Shown here one piece after another: positions 18,383 through 27,057 of a DNA stretch of 64,000 nt. This DNA comes from CAZVGZ01 sp964627605 (GTDB lineage Bacteria > Latescibacterota > MWCZ01 > CAZVGZ01). Location: assembly GCA_964627605.1 (NCBI GenBank), contig CAZVGZ010000004.1:62001-126000 (forward strand). The letters are read 5' to 3'. The position numbers and the translations under genes were made by a program. The notes beneath the pieces are model-generated. The model made no database searches. It had not been told where the DNA came from and worked only from the letters and a program-made list of their open reading frames with translations. Position 1 is the stretch's first letter. Each line of letters starts with the position of its first letter.

Positions 18383-19312
18383 CTACTCAGGGGATGACCA
18401 GAAAGCCATTGCGTCTGAGCCGTCGTCGGTGAATATTTTCCCGATGACGCTCAGCGAACCCATATCCACAACATGAACGCCGTCAGTGTGCTCGCAGCCG
18501 ACGAACGCTACCGTCTCATCTGGCGAAATCACCAACCCTATAGCCTGACTACCAACCGGTATCCGCTTGATTTCACTCAACGTCTCGATGTCAATCACCA
18601 CCAGCTCGCCAGCCTCTGCCCAACTCGGCACCAGCGCGACTTTCCCGTCGGAAGTAAACGCCACCCTGATCGGCAGACCTGGACAATCAAACGTCGTCGT
18701 CACCTCGTTGGTCGCCACATCGATCACGCAGATACTGCCGCCCTCCTGATTGAGCGCCCAGAGCGAGCGTCCATCAGGCGTAAACCCCATCCCCTCAACG
18801 CCTTTACCACACACAATCTTCGTAATCAACTCGCCAGAGCCCCGGTCGATTACCGAAACATCCTCAGTGTTGATATTCGCGGTATAGAGCGTCCTGTCGT
18901 CAGGCGACACCAAGACCATGTGCGAAATCTCGCCGTGTGTCGGGATGCCCCGCGTGACAGTGTTCGTGTTGGTCTCTACCTCCACGACATACCCGGTCTG
19001 CCCAGCCGTAAAATAGGCGTTCAGACCATCCCGCGAAATCGCCGCACCGTGTATCCGCGTAAACTCGCCAGTGCTGATCTGCTGCACATGCCGCCTCGCC
19101 ACCAGATCAATCACCGATATCGTATCCCCCGGCGGCGCATAGTTCGACAGATACGCAAACCTCGAATCCGTGGTAATCACAATCTCATGCGGGTTCGGCC
19201 CCACAGAGATGGTCTCCACCACCTCACACGACCCCGAATCCACAAACGACATCGTATCGTCGTGTTTGTTGCAGACTAGTAGGACCGGCGGCGGTACGTC
19301 GCGATTATTCAT
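18383..19312 (-). CDS. YncE/YVTN-repeat beta-propeller protein
   Basis: 309 residues made of about seven repeats of the YVTN type: SVIDLVARRHVQQISTG, VSVIDRGSGELITKIV, ICVIDVATNEVTTTF and LVVIDIETLSEIKRIPVG are successive blades. Such proteins bind partners or ligands; no catalytic site or signal peptide is seen. ATG 19312 follows GTGAGGA and overlaps the stop of the nucleotidyltransferase remnant upstream by four bases (ATGA), so the two were once co-translated. Confidence 0.88.
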   Translation of the reverse strand: MNNRDVPPPVLLVCNKHDDTMSFVDSGSCEVVETISVGPNPHEIVITTDSRFAYLSNYAPPGDTISVIDLVARRHVQQISTGEFTRIHGAAISRDGLNAYFTAGQTGYVVEVETNTNTVTRGIPTHGEISHMVLVSPDDRTLYTANINTEDVSVIDRGSGELITKIVCGKGVEGMGFTPDGRSLWALNQEGGSICVIDVATNEVTTTFDCPGLPIRVAFTSDGKVALVPSWAEAGELVVIDIETLSEIKRIPVGSQAIGLVISPDETVAFVGCEHTDGVHVVDMGSLSVIGKIFTDDGSDAMAFWSSPE

Positions 19313-19878
19313 TCCTCACCCGCTGACGCTGTCGCATTATTGTCGACTTCGGCCGCACCAACGGCGGCGCGAGACTTGGGCAGCCCGGCATTTTCGCGCG
19401 CGAAGTCGACGATCTCGACGAGAATGTCCTCCCGCTTGAACCGTCGCCCCTTATCAGACGCCGCGCGGCTCACCGCATCGAAGTACTCCTGGTGTTGGAG
19501 GGGTTGTTCATCCAGTCCGTTCCGCCCCAGCTTCGACCTCTCGTCGGCCGAGAGGTCGTACCATCGCTCGCGATCCACTTCCCGCATTTCCTGCTATGTC
19601 TGCTGAAAATGCACCGGCGACACCACGGCGAGGTCTATGTCCGAGTACGGATGGAACGCTGCGAAGTTCTTATCTGGGTGTAAGCTGTATTTCCAGTTAT
19701 CCGACCCTACAATCGCTACGCGTTCCGTCGCCCCCACGTGCGCTGTCACGTCTTGTTCAAAGCTGTCGTAGTCCACCTTCGCCGGGAACACCTCGACGGT
19801 GTCCGCTTGCAGATAGCCTTCCGCGAGCACCGCCGGGTCCGAGTTCGCTATCAATCTTAGGAATTCGTGCTGTTCCAT
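19309..19878 (-). pseudogene. Nucleotidyltransferase-domain protein broken by one TAG
   Basis: One minus-strand frame holds a 189-codon protein with TAG at 19594-19596. Before it: RVAIVGSDNWKYSLHP and SDIDLAVVS, the GS plus DxD signature of Pol-beta-type nucleotidyltransferases, ending HFQQT. After it: QEMREVDRERWYDLS in the same frame. The family has Trp at this point (F..tW..mR), so a TGG to TAG change explains the break. The stop overlaps the YncE-like gene start. With no other lesion visible, this is a very recent loss, a readthrough case or a base error. Confidence 0.75.
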
Positions 19879-20044
19879 GATCCGCCCTCAGTCGCTGCTC
19901 TTCTGCCCAACCCGCGCCCGCCGGTCAACCCAACAACAAATATACAGTCGTCAATTCCCTGTGCCGAGTGTCGCCTCCCACCAACAAAACTGGCGCAGAC
20001 GAATGGATCACCTGCGCCGTTGTTCAACTGTGCGCTTTGGTGTG

Positions 20045-20407
20045 CTAGTCGGTAAAGTGGAATAGGCCGACAGCTTTGCCGTCGAGTTCGTTCCAGCGTT
20101 TGGCGGCTTCGGGTGTGGGAAGCACCTCGACTTCGCACTTCTTCTTGTCGAGGTAGGTCGCGGCGATGTCGGAGATGGAGAGCCCGCCCTCCATTCCCGT
20201 GCCGACAATCAAGCGAGGAACTTTCTTCGCAAAAGCGTGCTTGGCCTCCTCCATTGAGATCTCGTGGGAGTCACCTTCGGAGTTTTTCGAGAGCTTCTTC
20301 CTGCGCTTCTTGATCTTGCCAGAGGGCCTGATGATGAAGTCACGTTCAATTTTCTTACCATCGACAACAGCAAAACCCATCGCTGTCTCACTGATTTCCG
20401 GCCTCAT
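20045..20407 (-). CDS. Mth938-like domain protein (DUF498 type)
   Basis: 120 residues matching the small Mth938/NDUFAF3-like family: an N-terminal beta region ending in DFIIRPSGKIKKRRK, then PRLIVGTGMEGGLSIS, VEVLPTPEAAKRWNEL and the typical close GLFHFTD. Length is normal for the family. Function is unsettled; bacterial members are cytoplasmic. AGGAGG lies before ATG 20407. Confidence 0.85.
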   Translation of the reverse strand: MRPEISETAMGFAVVDGKKIERDFIIRPSGKIKKRRKKLSKNSEGDSHEISMEEAKHAFAKKVPRLIVGTGMEGGLSISDIAATYLDKKKCEVEVLPTPEAAKRWNELDGKAVGLFHFTD

Positions 20408-20505
20408 GTTCTCGCCTCCTGTGTGCAGACACCCACTATGTGGAACTGACCCAGAACTGCGATCCTTACTATGAAATATACGGAAATCAAAGAAAAAAAA
20501 GCTGT

Positions 20506-21393
20506 TTAGCCCCCGGTGCGTCTAAGCACAAACTCCAAACCTCTATCAAATGCAGCACGTACGACCGGGTCATCCGTATATCCATCAAAGCCGTGTCCAT
20601 AATCGGTCATGGTGACCAGCTCATTGGTAACACCGTGCTTTGTCAGCTCTTCGGCCATCGTCACTGAGAGGTGATAGGGCACATCGGTGTCGTTGTCGCC
20701 GTGGAGCAACATGGTTGGCGGATAGTCAGATGTGACATTTTGGACCGCGCAGTATGGCGAAAAAAACTCCGGCTCGTCGTGTGAATCACGGCCCCCTACC
20801 GCGAGCGGCCAAAGCCCGTTCTGACGGCAATATAAGTAACACTTATCCTTGTTGCGACCCTCGTACGGCTCGGAGATCACTGGGCCATCAACCAGAATCC
20901 CCGATTGCTCTTCAGTGACTGCGGGCTGCTGACAGCAAAACGGGTCCGGCGCGCTATACCACGGGCCGATCAGGTCGCCATAGCCGTAGTAGGACAGAAT
21001 CGCTTTTGGGCGTGGATTGGCACGAAACCCAGAGGTCAAACTGAGATACCCGCCTGCTGAGTGCCCAATCACCGCCAATCGGTCTGGATCGACACCAAGG
21101 AGGTTTGGCCCCTTATCGCCTACCCATCGAAACGCATCCTCCAGGTCTTCTATGATCGCTGGGAGCTTTGATTCCGGCGCGAGGCGGTAGTCGATGGAGA
21201 TCAAGACAAATCCAGCGTCGAGGTACGCCTCTAGCTGCTCGGGGTTCGGCCCCATTCGAGAGCCATACATCAGGCAACCGCCGTGAATCCAAACCACTGC
21301 TGGCTTGAGACCGCTGCCGCCGGACAAGGAGTAGACATCGGCTTTGATCTCCAGATCGCCGACGGTCTTGTACGTGAAGGTAGTAGAGGTCAT
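20506..21393 (-). CDS. Alpha/beta hydrolase, esterase/lipase (HSL-like) family
   Basis: About 295 residues with the hormone-sensitive-lipase-like layout: oxyanion motif VVWIHGGCL, YRLAPE, nucleophile GHSAGGYL (Ser near residue 112), Asp in HGDNDTDVPY and His in DYGHGFDGY, so the triad is complete. It should hydrolyse short ester bonds. ATG 21393 is preferred to 21396 because AGAGG then sits five bases upstream. Probably cytoplasmic (no signal peptide). Confidence 0.92.
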   Translation of the reverse strand: MTSTTFTYKTVGDLEIKADVYSLSGGSGLKPAVVWIHGGCLMYGSRMGPNPEQLEAYLDAGFVLISIDYRLAPESKLPAIIEDLEDAFRWVGDKGPNLLGVDPDRLAVIGHSAGGYLSLTSGFRANPRPKAILSYYGYGDLIGPWYSAPDPFCCQQPAVTEEQSGILVDGPVISEPYEGRNKDKCYLYCRQNGLWPLAVGGRDSHDEPEFFSPYCAVQNVTSDYPPTMLLHGDNDTDVPYHLSVTMAEELTKHGVTNELVTMTDYGHGFDGYTDDPVVRAAFDRGLEFVLRRTGG

Positions 21394-21417
21394 CATATCC
21401 TCTTATGTGTGATGGAG

Positions 21418-21666
21418 TTAGGCATCGAATAGTGCATGATACGCAGGTTTCGGCTGGTAATCTGCATCAAACAGCAGCGGTTCGTCAGGGTTGCCGGTGA
21501 AGCCAGGAATCCACGAATGGCCGTCATCGACTCCCCACGTAACAAACGCGGTACACGCCGGGGAATCACAGCAGACGCGGAAAATGTCCTTATATAGCAA
21601 GAACTTGTCAATCTGCTCGACACCCTCACCGCCATCACGAAAGCTCAAGAACTCATCTGGCAAACT
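21418..21666 (-). pseudogene. C-terminal fragment of a GH10 endo-1,4-beta-xylanase
   Basis: About 80 codons match only the end of family 10 xylanases: QIDKFLLYKDIFRVC, FVTWGVDDGHSWIPGF and LLFDADYQPKPAYHALFDA, closing at a proper stop. The catalytic Glu residues and the rest of the barrel are absent upstream, so it is a truncated leftover. It reads in frame with the DUF2164 remnant before it, which makes one 196-codon open frame that is an artefact of two broken genes meeting. Confidence 0.8.
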
Positions 21667-21739
21667 CTTTATCAACAGCCCCGGCACCACTGTCGGCCCC
21701 CACGTCCATCTAACAGGCCTAAACAATAAACTCCGAGAA

Positions 21740-22008
21740 CTACCGCGCCCTATGCTCAGTCTCGTAGAACTCAGCGTCGAAGTCGGCCAGCCTGGCCTGC
21801 ACAAACGCTTTGGCGTCTTGAATGCTTGATTGTAGATCGCCGAACCAAGCGTGTTCACGAAAAACCGAAGCGTCTCCTCAGCGCGAAATCTGGTAATCTC
21901 CTCATCAAACTCTTCGGCGAAAAAACTGGTCATCGCAGTGATGACCGCCTCTCTTCGCTCATCTTCGAGCCGAATGCGCATCGGTCCGTTCGGTTTGGAT
22001 TGCGGCAT
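21740..22008 (-). pseudogene. DUF2164 family protein, frameshifted
   Basis: From ATG 22008 the product matches DUF2164 (IRLEDERREAVITAMTSFF, then LRFFVNTLGSAIYNQA). At about 21823 one base is missing: adding it gives IQDAKAFVQARLADFDAEFY and a stop at 21740-21742, the expected end for this roughly 90-residue family. In the unshifted frame the sequence turns into unrelated residues and runs into the xylanase fragment. Function of the family is unknown. Confidence 0.75.
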
Positions 22009-22346
22009 GACGAATTCCTTCTGTTGTCTTGCTTGACGCGCATACGCTTACCCAAAATATCGGTGCCATTGCGCCTAGTGGGCCGATCCAAAATGATAGA
22101 TGGCGGTTGCTCATTTGCACACAGACAGACACTTCTTATTGTCCTGACAGTTCAATCCGGGCATGGGCGGTCGGCTGAGATACTATGTGCAAGACGAATA
22201 ATCACATTCGCTATCGGTGAGGGGTGTTGGATTGCCGTCGCACTCGGCGCACCGATGCCAGGGCGAAAGCCACAGAGGACGCCCACAGTTGCCCGTCAGC
22301 ACTCCCGCCGCTACCTTTCTCATTCGAACACGTAGAGGAGATCGAG
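22009..22346. other. Divergent intergenic region, no gene seen
   Basis: 338 bases between the divergent DUF2164 remnant and the rhodanese gene. An in-frame upstream extension of the rhodanese gene exists but has no protein-like N-terminus and the ribosome-binding site GAGGAG sits before ATG 22347. Open frames on the other strand are antisense. I see no hairpin or recognisable promoter. Confidence 0.5.
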
Positions 22347-22913
22347 ATGGAAAAACCTGTTGAAATGACGACCCCTGGGCCAGACTGCTCCAATACGGCC
22401 AAGCAGGCTGCATTCCTGTGCGCAGTTGGGCTAATGTTGGGGTTCGCTGCCGCACCGTTTACCGCCCCTGACACCGCTTGGATAGCAGAACCACGTACGC
22501 TGGAGTTCGCCCCAGTGGTAGCTGATACTGTGGCTGCGACTGCACCCAAAAGAGCGGTATCAGCCAGATCTACCGAGCCGCTTGCCATCACATTAGGGCA
22601 AGCCTGGACATATTTCTACGACAAAAGTGCACTGTTCTTGGATGCCCGCACCACGAGGGATTATGTTAAAGGGCACATTGAGGGCTCTAAAAGCCTACCC
22701 TACAGCGAAATGGAACTCTATCTAGACCTCCTTGACAGCGTCGCCAAAGATAGCACTATAGTGACTTACTGCTCAGGTGCCGACTGCGAGCTGAGCGTCC
22801 ATCTTGCCGATGAGCTTGCATCGATGGGATACACCAGCGTCAGAGTATTCTTCGGAGGTTGGCCCCAGTGGGTAGGCGCTGGCTATCCTGAAACTGTGGG
22901 AGGCGCGCCGTGA
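22347..22913 (+). CDS. Membrane-anchored rhodanese-domain protein
   Basis: 188 residues: an N-terminal hydrophobic segment (about 19-38, AAFLCAVGLMLGFAAAP), a linker and a rhodanese domain (about 80-180). LFLDARTTRDYVKGHI is the domain entry and VTYCSGADCELS holds the active-site Cys142 with a second Cys at 147. Rhodaneses carry persulfide sulfur or act in thiol redox reactions; here it faces the periplasm. GAGGAG precedes the ATG. Its stop overlaps the start of a MauE/DoxX-like gene, pointing to a joint redox or sulfur role. Confidence 0.9.
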   Translation: MEKPVEMTTPGPDCSNTAKQAAFLCAVGLMLGFAAAPFTAPDTAWIAEPRTLEFAPVVADTVAATAPKRAVSARSTEPLAITLGQAWTYFYDKSALFLDARTTRDYVKGHIEGSKSLPYSEMELYLDLLDSVAKDSTIVTYCSGADCELSVHLADELASMGYTSVRVFFGGWPQWVGAGYPETVGGAP

Positions 22914-23353
22914 TGGAACGGATTCTGTTACACTCTTACGCTCTGTTGGCATCACGAATCATACTGGGAATCGTCTTCCTCTGGGCGGCTATTATTAAGA
23001 TAGCCGACCCACCAGGCTTTGCATCGGATATCCACAACTACCGTCTGCTGCCTATCTGGTCTGAAAACATAGTTGCGCTGCTGCTGCCATGGGTGGAGCT
23101 GTTAGTGGGTCTAAGCCTTGTCACCGGCTACTACATAAAAGGCGGTGCTCTGCTATCAATGGTGATGATGGTGGTGTTTACACTGGCGCTAATCACCGCG
23201 ATGGCGCGTGGACTGGACATATCGTGCGGCTGCTTCGGCCATACCGATCCTGAAGACGCCAATCTTTGGTTGGACATGATCCGAGACATTGCCCTCACCG
23301 CACTTAGTGCCCACATCCTGTGGTTTGGTACCCCTTCCACGTTTGGGCACTGA
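22913..23353 (+). CDS. MauE/DoxX-family redox-associated membrane protein
   Basis: 146 residues with four predicted membrane segments (about 12-30, 52-70, 77-99, 118-138). A CGCFG motif (Cys105, Cys107) after the third helix is characteristic of the MauE/DoxX-like branch that passes electrons or supports disulfide formation in the periplasm. ATG 22913 shares its first base with the TGA of the rhodanese gene, so translation is coupled; a GTG at 22910 is also possible. Confidence 0.88.
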   Translation: MERILLHSYALLASRIILGIVFLWAAIIKIADPPGFASDIHNYRLLPIWSENIVALLLPWVELLVGLSLVTGYYIKGGALLSMVMMVVFTLALITAMARGLDISCGCFGHTDPEDANLWLDMIRDIALTALSAHILWFGTPSTFGH

Positions 23354-23384
23354 ATCCGCGTTCAAAAAAGAGACGGATAGACTG

Positions 23385-24281
23385 ATGGTGAAAACACGTT
23401 TATGTGCTATTTTCCTTATGGTATTTGCGGCGCAGTGGCAAACATCTCACGCCTGGGGCTACTATGCCCATGAGAGGATAAACCTCCAGGCCGTAGACCT
23501 GATGCCCGACACAATGTTCGCCAAGCTGTTTCCAGCGAGGGCCTATCTGGGGATGCACGCCTCAGATGCTGACCACCGGCGATCTGATCCCAACGAGCAT
23601 CACGGTCACTACATCGACCTGGACATCGGCGATGTCAAACAGCCGCCTTTTGAAAACATACCTCATGATTACAGTCAGGCCCTTCTGCAGATAGGCCATG
23701 ACTCGCTAGCGAGGATGGGTACGCTCCCGTGGCGGATTGCGACCTATCTCGACTCGACTGTCGAATCACTTCGAGCCGAGTCTCCCAGGGCGTGGAAACA
23801 TATGGCTGATCTGGGGCATTATGTCTCTGACGCCCATGTTCCTCTCCACGCCGTCACCGACTACGATGGACAGTCCACAAATAACCGAGGTGTTCATTTT
23901 CGTTTCGAGTGGTGGATGATCGAAGCGATGCGCGATTCGATCAGATGGACGCCAGAATCCGCCCAGTTGCTCACCGATCCACGCGAGACCATCTGGCCGG
24001 TGCTCTTCGAATCTTTCTCGCTCGTCGGCGCGCTACTGTCAGCAGACGACGAGGTCAGAGACCTGTATGGCGGCACCAGCAAAGAGGACCGCTACATCTA
24101 CGAGCGGTTGGGTTACAGCCCGGACCCACGCAAAGAAGCGCTTTTTTTCAGACGCGTGGGAACCATCGCGATGGATCGTATGAACGCATCAGCAGCGATG
24201 GTCGCATCGTTTTGGCTTACGGCCTGGGACTTGGCCGGAAGGCCACCGTGGCCTCGGCACCCAGCCCGCAACTCTCCCTGA
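23385..24281 (+). CDS. S1/P1 nuclease or zinc-dependent phospholipase C family protein, secreted
   Basis: 298 residues with a signal peptide (about 1-23, cleaved after SHA) leaving Trp as the first mature residue, the hallmark of this three-zinc family, whose N-terminal Trp is a ligand. Other ligands seem present: YYAHERIN, DADHRR, HYVSDAHVPLH and GVHFRFE. Members cut nucleic acids or phospholipids outside the cytoplasm. ATG 23385 is chosen because the signal peptide begins there; the upstream extension has no such feature. Its stop overlaps the RmlD start. Confidence 0.85.
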   Translation: MVKTRLCAIFLMVFAAQWQTSHAWGYYAHERINLQAVDLMPDTMFAKLFPARAYLGMHASDADHRRSDPNEHHGHYIDLDIGDVKQPPFENIPHDYSQALLQIGHDSLARMGTLPWRIATYLDSTVESLRAESPRAWKHMADLGHYVSDAHVPLHAVTDYDGQSTNNRGVHFRFEWWMIEAMRDSIRWTPESAQLLTDPRETIWPVLFESFSLVGALLSADDEVRDLYGGTSKEDRYIYERLGYSPDPRKEALFFRRVGTIAMDRMNASAAMVASFWLTAWDLAGRPPWPRHPARNSP

Positions 24282-25117
24282 TGAAAATTGTGCTCACTGG
24301 AGCAGATGGTCAGTTGGGCCGCTCGTGTGCTCGGATTTGGGCCGACGCTCACACCATAACTCCTTTGGATCACCACAAGTTAGACATCACGGATTTGGAG
24401 CATGTTCGTGCCGTTATCTCTAGCGCGCGCCCTGAGGCGGTGGTTAACTGCGCCGCGTGGAACGCCGTCGACGGTTCAGAATCGAACCCTGAGCCTGCAT
24501 GGAGTATAAACGCCCACGGCCCGCGCAATCTGGCCATCGCGTGCCAGGAGGTAGGCGCGACACTCGTCCACTTCAGTACGGACTACGTTTTTGATGGGAA
24601 CACCGATCGCCACTATATCGAAAGCGACAGTGTTAACCCGCTGTCGGAATACGGACGCAGCAAGGCGGCTGGAGAGGAAGCGGTAAAGGATCATACGGAT
24701 CGGTTCATAACAGCCCGTGTGGCTTGGCTGTTCGGCATCGGCGGAAGAAACTTTATTGAGACGATGATGAGGGTAGGCAACGAGCGCGGCGAGGTTGCGG
24801 TGGTGAACGACCAGTGGGGCACGCCTACATTCACTGACGACGTAGCAATCGCAGCGGAAAAACTACTGCGCCAGGAGTTTTTTGGGCTCTTTCATCTCTC
24901 TTCGGTGGGAGAGACCACCTGGAACGGTTTTGCAGCGGCGATTTTTCGCGAAGCGCAATTGGACGTCAAAGTATCCGAAACTACTACCGAAGGCATGAAT
25001 CGGCCTGCACCAAGACCACGCTATTCAGTCCTGGACAACACTCACCTACGGGCAACGCTACAAAAAGAGATGCCAACATGGGAAGACGCCTTAGCGCGAT
25101 ACATGTCCGCGCGCTAG
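24281..25117 (+). CDS. rfbD: dTDP-4-dehydrorhamnose reductase (RmlD) family
   Basis: 278 residues of the extended short-chain dehydrogenase family. KIVLTGADGQLGRS is the NAD(P)-binding glycine motif, STDYVFDG and YGRSKAAGEEAV hold the catalytic Tyr-x-x-x-Lys, and VNDQWGTPTF is an RmlD signature. It makes dTDP-L-rhamnose from the 4-keto sugar. The true start is ATG 24281, overlapping the TGA of the upstream gene; the longer upstream frame is antisense-like. The other rml genes are not adjacent, although a sugar nucleotidyltransferase lies at the window end. Confidence 0.92.
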   Translation: MKIVLTGADGQLGRSCARIWADAHTITPLDHHKLDITDLEHVRAVISSARPEAVVNCAAWNAVDGSESNPEPAWSINAHGPRNLAIACQEVGATLVHFSTDYVFDGNTDRHYIESDSVNPLSEYGRSKAAGEEAVKDHTDRFITARVAWLFGIGGRNFIETMMRVGNERGEVAVVNDQWGTPTFTDDVAIAAEKLLRQEFFGLFHLSSVGETTWNGFAAAIFREAQLDVKVSETTTEGMNRPAPRPRYSVLDNTHLRATLQKEMPTWEDALARYMSAR

Positions 25118-25196
25118 GGCGTTCTATCAATCACAGCCCGACCCATTTTCGAACAACTTATAACATCGTTGGAGGCGAGCGGCCCCAATAAAAAGG

Positions 25197-26798
25197 TCAG
25201 TCAACTTTTGGACCAGCGCTGCGGACGGTCTCAGTCACCTCGTCTGCATACTGTTTGAAATTTTCGGTAAACAGGGCGGCAAGTTTTTTGGCCTGGTCGT
25301 CGTACGCAGCGCCATCCTCCCAGGTGTTCTTGGGCTGGAGGACATCGTCTGGCACACCTGGCACGCTTGCTGGGATGTAGACCTGGAATATCGGGTCCTG
25401 AACCGTATCAACCACGTCTAGCTGCCCCGAAAGAGCCGCTTCGATCATGGCTCTGGTGTAGCTGATGCTCATCCTGTCACCGACGCCGTAAGGCCCGCCG
25501 GTCCATCCCGTATTGACCAACCAGCAGGTCACGTCGTGCTGTTCGATCTTCTCGCCCAATAGTTTGGCGTAGACGCTGGGATGCAGCGCCATGAATGGTG
25601 CCCCAAAACAGGTGGAAAAAGTGGCCTCTGGCTCAATGATCCCACGCTCCGTACCAGCGACTTTGGCTGTGTAGCCCGAAAGAAAGTGGTACATCGCCTG
25701 ATCCGGCGTGATTTTGGCGATGGGAGGCATCACGCCAAAAGCGTCGGCTGTGAGAAAGATGATGTTTTTCGGGTGCCCACCGACCCCATCAGGAGTGGCG
25801 TTGGGGATGTGGGTTATCGGGTAGGCTGCCCTGGTGTTCTCTGTCAGGGTGTCGTCGTCTAGGTCCAGGCTGCGACTATAGGGGTCCATGATGACGTTTT
25901 CTAAGACCGTCCCAAACATCTTTGTCGTCTGATATATCTCAGGTTCGGCCTCTTGCGAGAGCTTTATGGTCTTCGCGTAGCAGCCGCCCTCAAAGTTGAA
26001 AACGCCGTCGTCGCTCCATCCGTGCTCATCATCTCCAATAAGAGTCCGGGTCGGGTCGGCGGACAGTGTAGTCTTCCCTGTTCCAGATAGACCGAAAAAC
26101 AGCGCGCAGTCACCCTTGGGTCCGATGTTGGCAGAACAGTGCATCGACATGACATTTTTCTGCGGAAGCAGGAAGTTCAATATCGTGAACACCGATTTCT
26201 TCATCTCACCGCCGTAGCTGCTCCCGCCGATGAGTACCAGCTTCTGAGAGAAATTGACGAGTATGAAAGTCTCAGAGTTGGTGGTGTCGATCTCTGGAAC
26301 CGCCTGGAAACGCGGCATATCAATAATTGTGAACTCTGGCCGGTGTTCGCGGGCATGCTCCTCGTCCTGGTCTATAAACAAGTTTCTTGCGAACAGACTG
26401 TGCCAAGCGTATTCGTTCACGACACGGATGGGCAGCAGGTAGCCAGCATCAGCGCCGGCATGGCAGTCCTGCACGAACAGGTCTCTTCCCTGCACGTACG
26501 CCAACATCTTCGCCTTTATGGCGTTGAACTTGCCTTCATCAAAACTGCGGTTGACATCGCCCCACCATATTTTGTCGCCGCTGTCAGACTCCTTTACAGT
26601 AAACTTGTCGTTAGGAGACCTGCCGGTGTGCTGTCCGGTGCGCACCACGATGGGTCCATCTTTGCAGATCGTCCCCTCGCCGCGTTTTACCGCCTCTTCA
26701 TAGAGTTGAGAGACTGAGGCGTTCCAGTAGATGTCGCCGGTGTTGCGGATTCCGTGCTCTTCTAGCGGATAGGCGCGTTTGACTTGTAGATCGGGCAT
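25197..26798 (-). CDS. pckA: Phosphoenolpyruvate carboxykinase (ATP)
   Basis: 533 residues from ATG 26798, which has AAGGAGAG upstream; an extension to 26879 lacks support. Clear PckA motifs: RTGQHTGRSPNDKF, the kinase-1a loop GLSGTGKTTLSADP and the kinase-2-type metal site LIGDDEHGW. It converts oxaloacetate and ATP to phosphoenolpyruvate, CO2 and ADP at the start of gluconeogenesis. Full length, no lesions. Converges with rfbD. Confidence 0.98.
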   Translation of the reverse strand: MPDLQVKRAYPLEEHGIRNTGDIYWNASVSQLYEEAVKRGEGTICKDGPIVVRTGQHTGRSPNDKFTVKESDSGDKIWWGDVNRSFDEGKFNAIKAKMLAYVQGRDLFVQDCHAGADAGYLLPIRVVNEYAWHSLFARNLFIDQDEEHAREHRPEFTIIDMPRFQAVPEIDTTNSETFILVNFSQKLVLIGGSSYGGEMKKSVFTILNFLLPQKNVMSMHCSANIGPKGDCALFFGLSGTGKTTLSADPTRTLIGDDEHGWSDDGVFNFEGGCYAKTIKLSQEAEPEIYQTTKMFGTVLENVIMDPYSRSLDLDDDTLTENTRAAYPITHIPNATPDGVGGHPKNIIFLTADAFGVMPPIAKITPDQAMYHFLSGYTAKVAGTERGIIEPEATFSTCFGAPFMALHPSVYAKLLGEKIEQHDVTCWLVNTGWTGGPYGVGDRMSISYTRAMIEAALSGQLDVVDTVQDPIFQVYIPASVPGVPDDVLQPKNTWEDGAAYDDQAKKLAALFTENFKQYADEVTETVRSAGPKVD

Positions 26799-27057
26799 GG
26801 TGCCCACTCTCCTTGATAGAAATAGTATGTCGCGACCCGCTGTATATGCAGACCGTAAGTTATGCCAGAAACGGCTCAAACAAAGCGATTAATGTTAATG
26901 TAATTCCCGATTGACGTCAAGCAGGTAGCCCCGAAGGATGGGTCGCTTTTTGGCCATCAACCCTTGCCTCCTAAAGCCCCAGTGCCCAATTTAAGCGGGA
27001 GATATATTCTGACAAGGGCCGCGGAATCCAACATCTACAAACGTGAAGGACGACACC

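Noticed and set aside
19309..19587. An independent 92-residue gene
   Set aside because: It is the same frame as the nucleotidyltransferase part before it, separated only by one TAG, and matches that family's C-terminal half.
21418..22008. A novel fused 196-residue protein
   Set aside because: The two halves belong to unrelated families and the join is explained by a frameshift and a truncated xylanase.
22224..22346. An N-terminal extension of the rhodanese protein
   Set aside because: The extension is not protein-like and the ribosome-binding site GAGGAG sits directly before ATG 22347.
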